The notes under the pieces are model-generated. The model was not told the origin of the DNA and did not search any database. It was given only the letters and a program-made list of their open reading frames with translations. This document shows positions 6,319 to 8,044 of a DNA stretch of 8,044 nucleotides, in pieces; positions within the stretch are counted from its first letter, which is position 1; every line of letters starts with the position of its first letter. The position numbers were made by a program, and so were the translations under genes. The DNA comes from an uncultured Clostridia bacterium (GTDB lineage Bacteria; Bacillota; Clostridia; Christensenellales; UBA1242). The stretch lies in NCBI GenBank assembly GCA_934725745.1, contig CAKVCH010000023.1, positions 1 to 8,044 of the forward strand, read 5' to 3'.

Positions 6319-7263
6319 ATGACTAAAGATAAAAATAAATATTCCTACATTGAACAATTTAAAACACTGAAAAGGGGGCTTTTTGTTCACTTTGGGTTAT
6401 ATAGTCAAGTTGGGAAAGGTGAATGGTATTTGGATAATGAAAAAATACCAATAGATAAATATAAAAAACTTGCAAATAGTTTTGTCGTCCCTAAAAATTG
6501 GCTTAATGATATTATGGAAGTTGCAAAAACTTTTGGTGCAAAATATATAGTTTTGACAACTCGTCATCACGACGGGTTTTCTTTATACGATACAAAGGGA
6601 TTGAGCAAATTTGATATTATGTCAACTCCTACCAAAAGGGATTTAATAAAAGAATTTGTTGAAGTGTGTAGACTTAATGATATTAAGCCATTTTTTTATC
6701 ACACACTTATTGATTGGACCGATGAAAGATTTAAGTCGGATTTGACTTCTTATTTACGATATTTGAATGAGAGCGTTAAACTTCTTTGTAAAAACTATGG
6801 TGAAATTGGCGGATTTTGGTTTGATGGCTCGTGGTACAAGGAAAAAATTGACTGGAACTTTGATGAGATTTTTTGCAATATTCGAAAATATCAACCTAAT
6901 GCTATTATATCAAACAATGGCGGGTTGGAGAATCTTGGACAAATGCTTAATGAAGGTGTTGATTGCTTGATATTTGAAAGAAGTGGTGATACTTCATTAA
7001 ACACATCCTTTGACTCAAAAGCTCGAGCGAAAGAATTGTGCCAAACACTAAATAACCATTGGGGATGCTTTAATGGCGATGACCAATATAAAAGCGTTGA
7101 CGCTTTGTTTGAAGAGTATAAGAATTGTCAAAAAAATTGTTGTAATTATCTTTTAAATGTCGGTCCCCAAAAGGATGGAACCGTGCTTAAAATTGAAAAG
7201 AACATTTTTAGTAAGCTAGGAAAAAGAATTTCAGAGTATGAAAATAAGCTTTTTGATGTGTAA
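6319..7263 (+). CDS. Short cytoplasmic GH29 alpha-L-fucosidase-like glycoside hydrolase
   Basis: The protein is predicted to hydrolyse alpha-L-fucosides through the retaining GH29 mechanism; the real substrate is unknown. Its 314 aa cover the TIM-barrel only, without the C-terminal beta-sandwich of longer members. There is no signal peptide or membrane segment, so it should act on imported sugars. GH29 landmarks are in order: GLFVHFGLYSQVGKGEWY (20-37, with HFG where HWG is usual), AKTFGAKYIVLTTRHHDGF (69-87), STPTKRDLIKEF, DW (132-133), YGEIGGFWFDGSW (160-172, with Asp169 the likely nucleophile), ISNNGG, IFER (Glu220, possible acid/base, uncertain), LNNHWG (244-249), YKS and NYLLNVGP (276-283). 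CC precedes that last motif where GA or GG is typical. AGGAGA at 6309-6314 sets the ATG. The gene is foreign to dcw clusters, has a promoter-like sequence upstream, and uses GCG for only one of seven Ala codons against six of eleven in partial murA. Confidence 0.82.
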   Translation: MTKDKNKYSYIEQFKTLKRGLFVHFGLYSQVGKGEWYLDNEKIPIDKYKKLANSFVVPKNWLNDIMEVAKTFGAKYIVLTTRHHDGFSLYDTKGLSKFDIMSTPTKRDLIKEFVEVCRLNDIKPFFYHTLIDWTDERFKSDLTSYLRYLNESVKLLCKNYGEIGGFWFDGSWYKEKIDWNFDEIFCNIRKYQPNAIISNNGGLENLGQMLNEGVDCLIFERSGDTSLNTSFDSKARAKELCQTLNNHWGCFNGDDQYKSVDALFEEYKNCQKNCCNYLLNVGPQKDGTVLKIEKNIFSKLGKRISEYENKLFDV

Positions 7264-7270
7264 ATTATAG

Positions 7271-7300
7271 TAAACATAATACAAAAATTAAGTGTAGAAT
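7271..7300 (+). promoter_or_regulatory. Weak candidate promoter upstream of murA
   Basis: TAAACA (7271-7276, four of six -35 positions), an 18-base spacer and TAGAAT (7295-7300, five of six -10 positions) lie in the 98-base gap after the fucosidase-like gene. They would give a leader of roughly 55 bases. Such matches are common in AT-rich DNA. Confidence 0.25.
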
Positions 7301-7361
7301 AAGGTTATATTTTTAACACAAAAGTTGGCTTTTCCATAAAATGATATGTAAGGGGTCTTTT

Positions 7362-8044
7362 ATGGATAAATTTATAATAAACGGCGGGAAGAATCTTGTC
7401 GGGAGTGTTTGCGTTCCTAGGTCTAAGAACTCAATTTTACCTATACTTGCGAGTTGTGTTTTGTGTAGGGAAGAAGTAACTTTACATGATTGTCCACATT
7501 TTTCAGACATTGATAATATGTTGGAACTTTTGACGATTTTAGGTGCAAAAGTTGAAAAAAAACATAAAAATATACATATTGACTGCAAAAATATCACAAA
7601 TTGCACTTTACCCGACGATTTATCAAAACAAATTAGGTCGTCTATTTTTTTATTGGGTCCTTTAATTGCGAGATTTGGATGTGCAAAGGTTTCTTATCCA
7701 GGCGGATGTGAAATTGGTTCTCGGCCAATCGACTTGCATTTAAAAGGTTTAAAGGCTCTTGGCACAAAAATCGACGAAAAATATGGTAAAATCGACTGTT
7801 ATGCGCATAAACTTGTCGGCGCGGACATTCATTTAGATTATCCAAGTGTGGGCGCGACTGAAAATATTATGATGGCGGGCGTGTTGTCGACGGGGACAAC
7901 GCGAATATTTAATTCTGCAAAAGAGCCAGAAATTGTTGACTTGCAAAATTTTATAAATTCTATGGGCGGAAAAATTATGGGCGCTGGGACGGACACTATT
8001 GTGATTGAAGGTGTAAAAAATTTGCATTCAACGGAGTATACTCC
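7362..8044 (+). CDS. murA: UDP-N-acetylglucosamine 1-carboxyvinyltransferase (MurA), N-terminal part; 3' end beyond window
   Basis: This cytoplasmic enzyme transfers enolpyruvate from phosphoenolpyruvate to UDP-GlcNAc, the first committed step of peptidoglycan synthesis. The 227 codons present are roughly half of a usual 420-residue protein. The start MDKFIINGGKNLVGSVCVPRS gives the family N-terminus, with Lys22-Asn23 in the substrate site. RSSIFLLGPLIARFG (92-106) and SYPGGCEIGSRPIDLHLKGL (111-130) follow. Cys116 is the catalytic loop cysteine, the residue alkylated by fosfomycin; it is not the Asp seen in naturally resistant enzymes. PSVGATENIMMA (161-172) and AKEPEIVDLQNFINSMGG (186-203) confirm MurA over AroA. 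AAGGGG at 7350-7355, six bases upstream, supports the ATG at 7362. The gene is separated from ftsW by the fucosidase-like gene and may be one of two murA paralogues, common in Bacillota; the window cannot tell. Confidence 0.96.
   Translation, partial: MDKFIINGGKNLVGSVCVPRSKNSILPILASCVLCREEVTLHDCPHFSDIDNMLELLTILGAKVEKKHKNIHIDCKNITNCTLPDDLSKQIRSSIFLLGPLIARFGCAKVSYPGGCEIGSRPIDLHLKGLKALGTKIDEKYGKIDCYAHKLVGADIHLDYPSVGATENIMMAGVLSTGTTRIFNSAKEPEIVDLQNFINSMGGKIMGAGTDTIVIEGVKNLHSTEYT

Noticed and set aside
7320..7333. Hairpin AAAAG-TTGG-CTTTT as a terminator after the fucosidase-like gene
   Set aside because: The five-pair stem has one G-C pair and is followed by CC and not a T run; it is too weak to call.
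7313..8027. Three - strand open frames (7313-7606, 7642-7845, 7833-8027)
   Set aside because: They lie opposite murA, whose + strand frame is continuous from 7362 to the window end with conserved motifs including the catalytic Cys loop.
1..8044. CRISPR arrays, tRNA or rRNA genes, insertion sequences or phage genes
   Set aside because: No regularly spaced repeats, no tRNA-like cloverleaf, no transposase or integrase motifs and no terminal inverted repeats flanking the fucosidase-like gene were found on reading both strands.

Overview
The window is a stretch of a division and cell-wall (dcw) gene cluster from an AT-rich, low-GC bacterium, with every gene on the + strand. It most resembles a member of the Bacillota, probably a clostridial or related uncultured lineage. 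Three things point there: the order spoVD/ftsI-murE-mraY-murD-ftsW, the C-terminal PASTA domain on the penicillin-binding protein, and strong AGGAG-type ribosome binding sites. The MurE DNPR motif indicates meso-diaminopimelate in the peptide stem. TGA and TAA both act as stops and Trp is TGG, so the standard code fits. Genus or species cannot be fixed from the sequence.

Layout. 1-720 is the 3' end of a class B penicillin-binding protein (KTG motif plus one PASTA domain). 737-2179 is murE. 2180-2508 is a 329-base AT-rich non-coding gap holding a good candidate sigma-A promoter and small inverted repeats. 2509-3501 is mraY, 3498-5093 is murD (4-base overlap) and 5059-6240 is ftsW (35-base overlap); these three look translationally coupled. 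6241-6318 is a short gap with a promoter-like sequence. 6319-7263 encodes a short GH29 alpha-L-fucosidase-like protein that does not belong to the usual cluster. 7264-7361 is another short gap, and 7362 to the window end is the 5' part of murA.

How the genes work together. MurA starts UDP-MurNAc synthesis, MurD adds D-Glu and MurE adds meso-DAP. MraY then moves the finished UDP-MurNAc-pentapeptide onto undecaprenyl phosphate (lipid I). FtsW polymerises lipid II, and the FtsI/SpoVD-type transpeptidase cross-links the glycan. murF is not between murE and mraY, and murG is not between ftsW and murA; both must lie elsewhere if the pathway is complete. The fucosidase-like gene has no known step in this pathway and is best read as an intruder with its own promoter.

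No clearly new multi-gene system is visible. The points most worth a second look are all in the middle and right of the window: MurD carries an inserted Lys/Asn-rich segment of about 80 residues in its UDP-binding domain, the same MurD has lost the normally invariant His-Asn...Asn of the ATP-site motif, and a glycosidase sits inside the dcw cluster.
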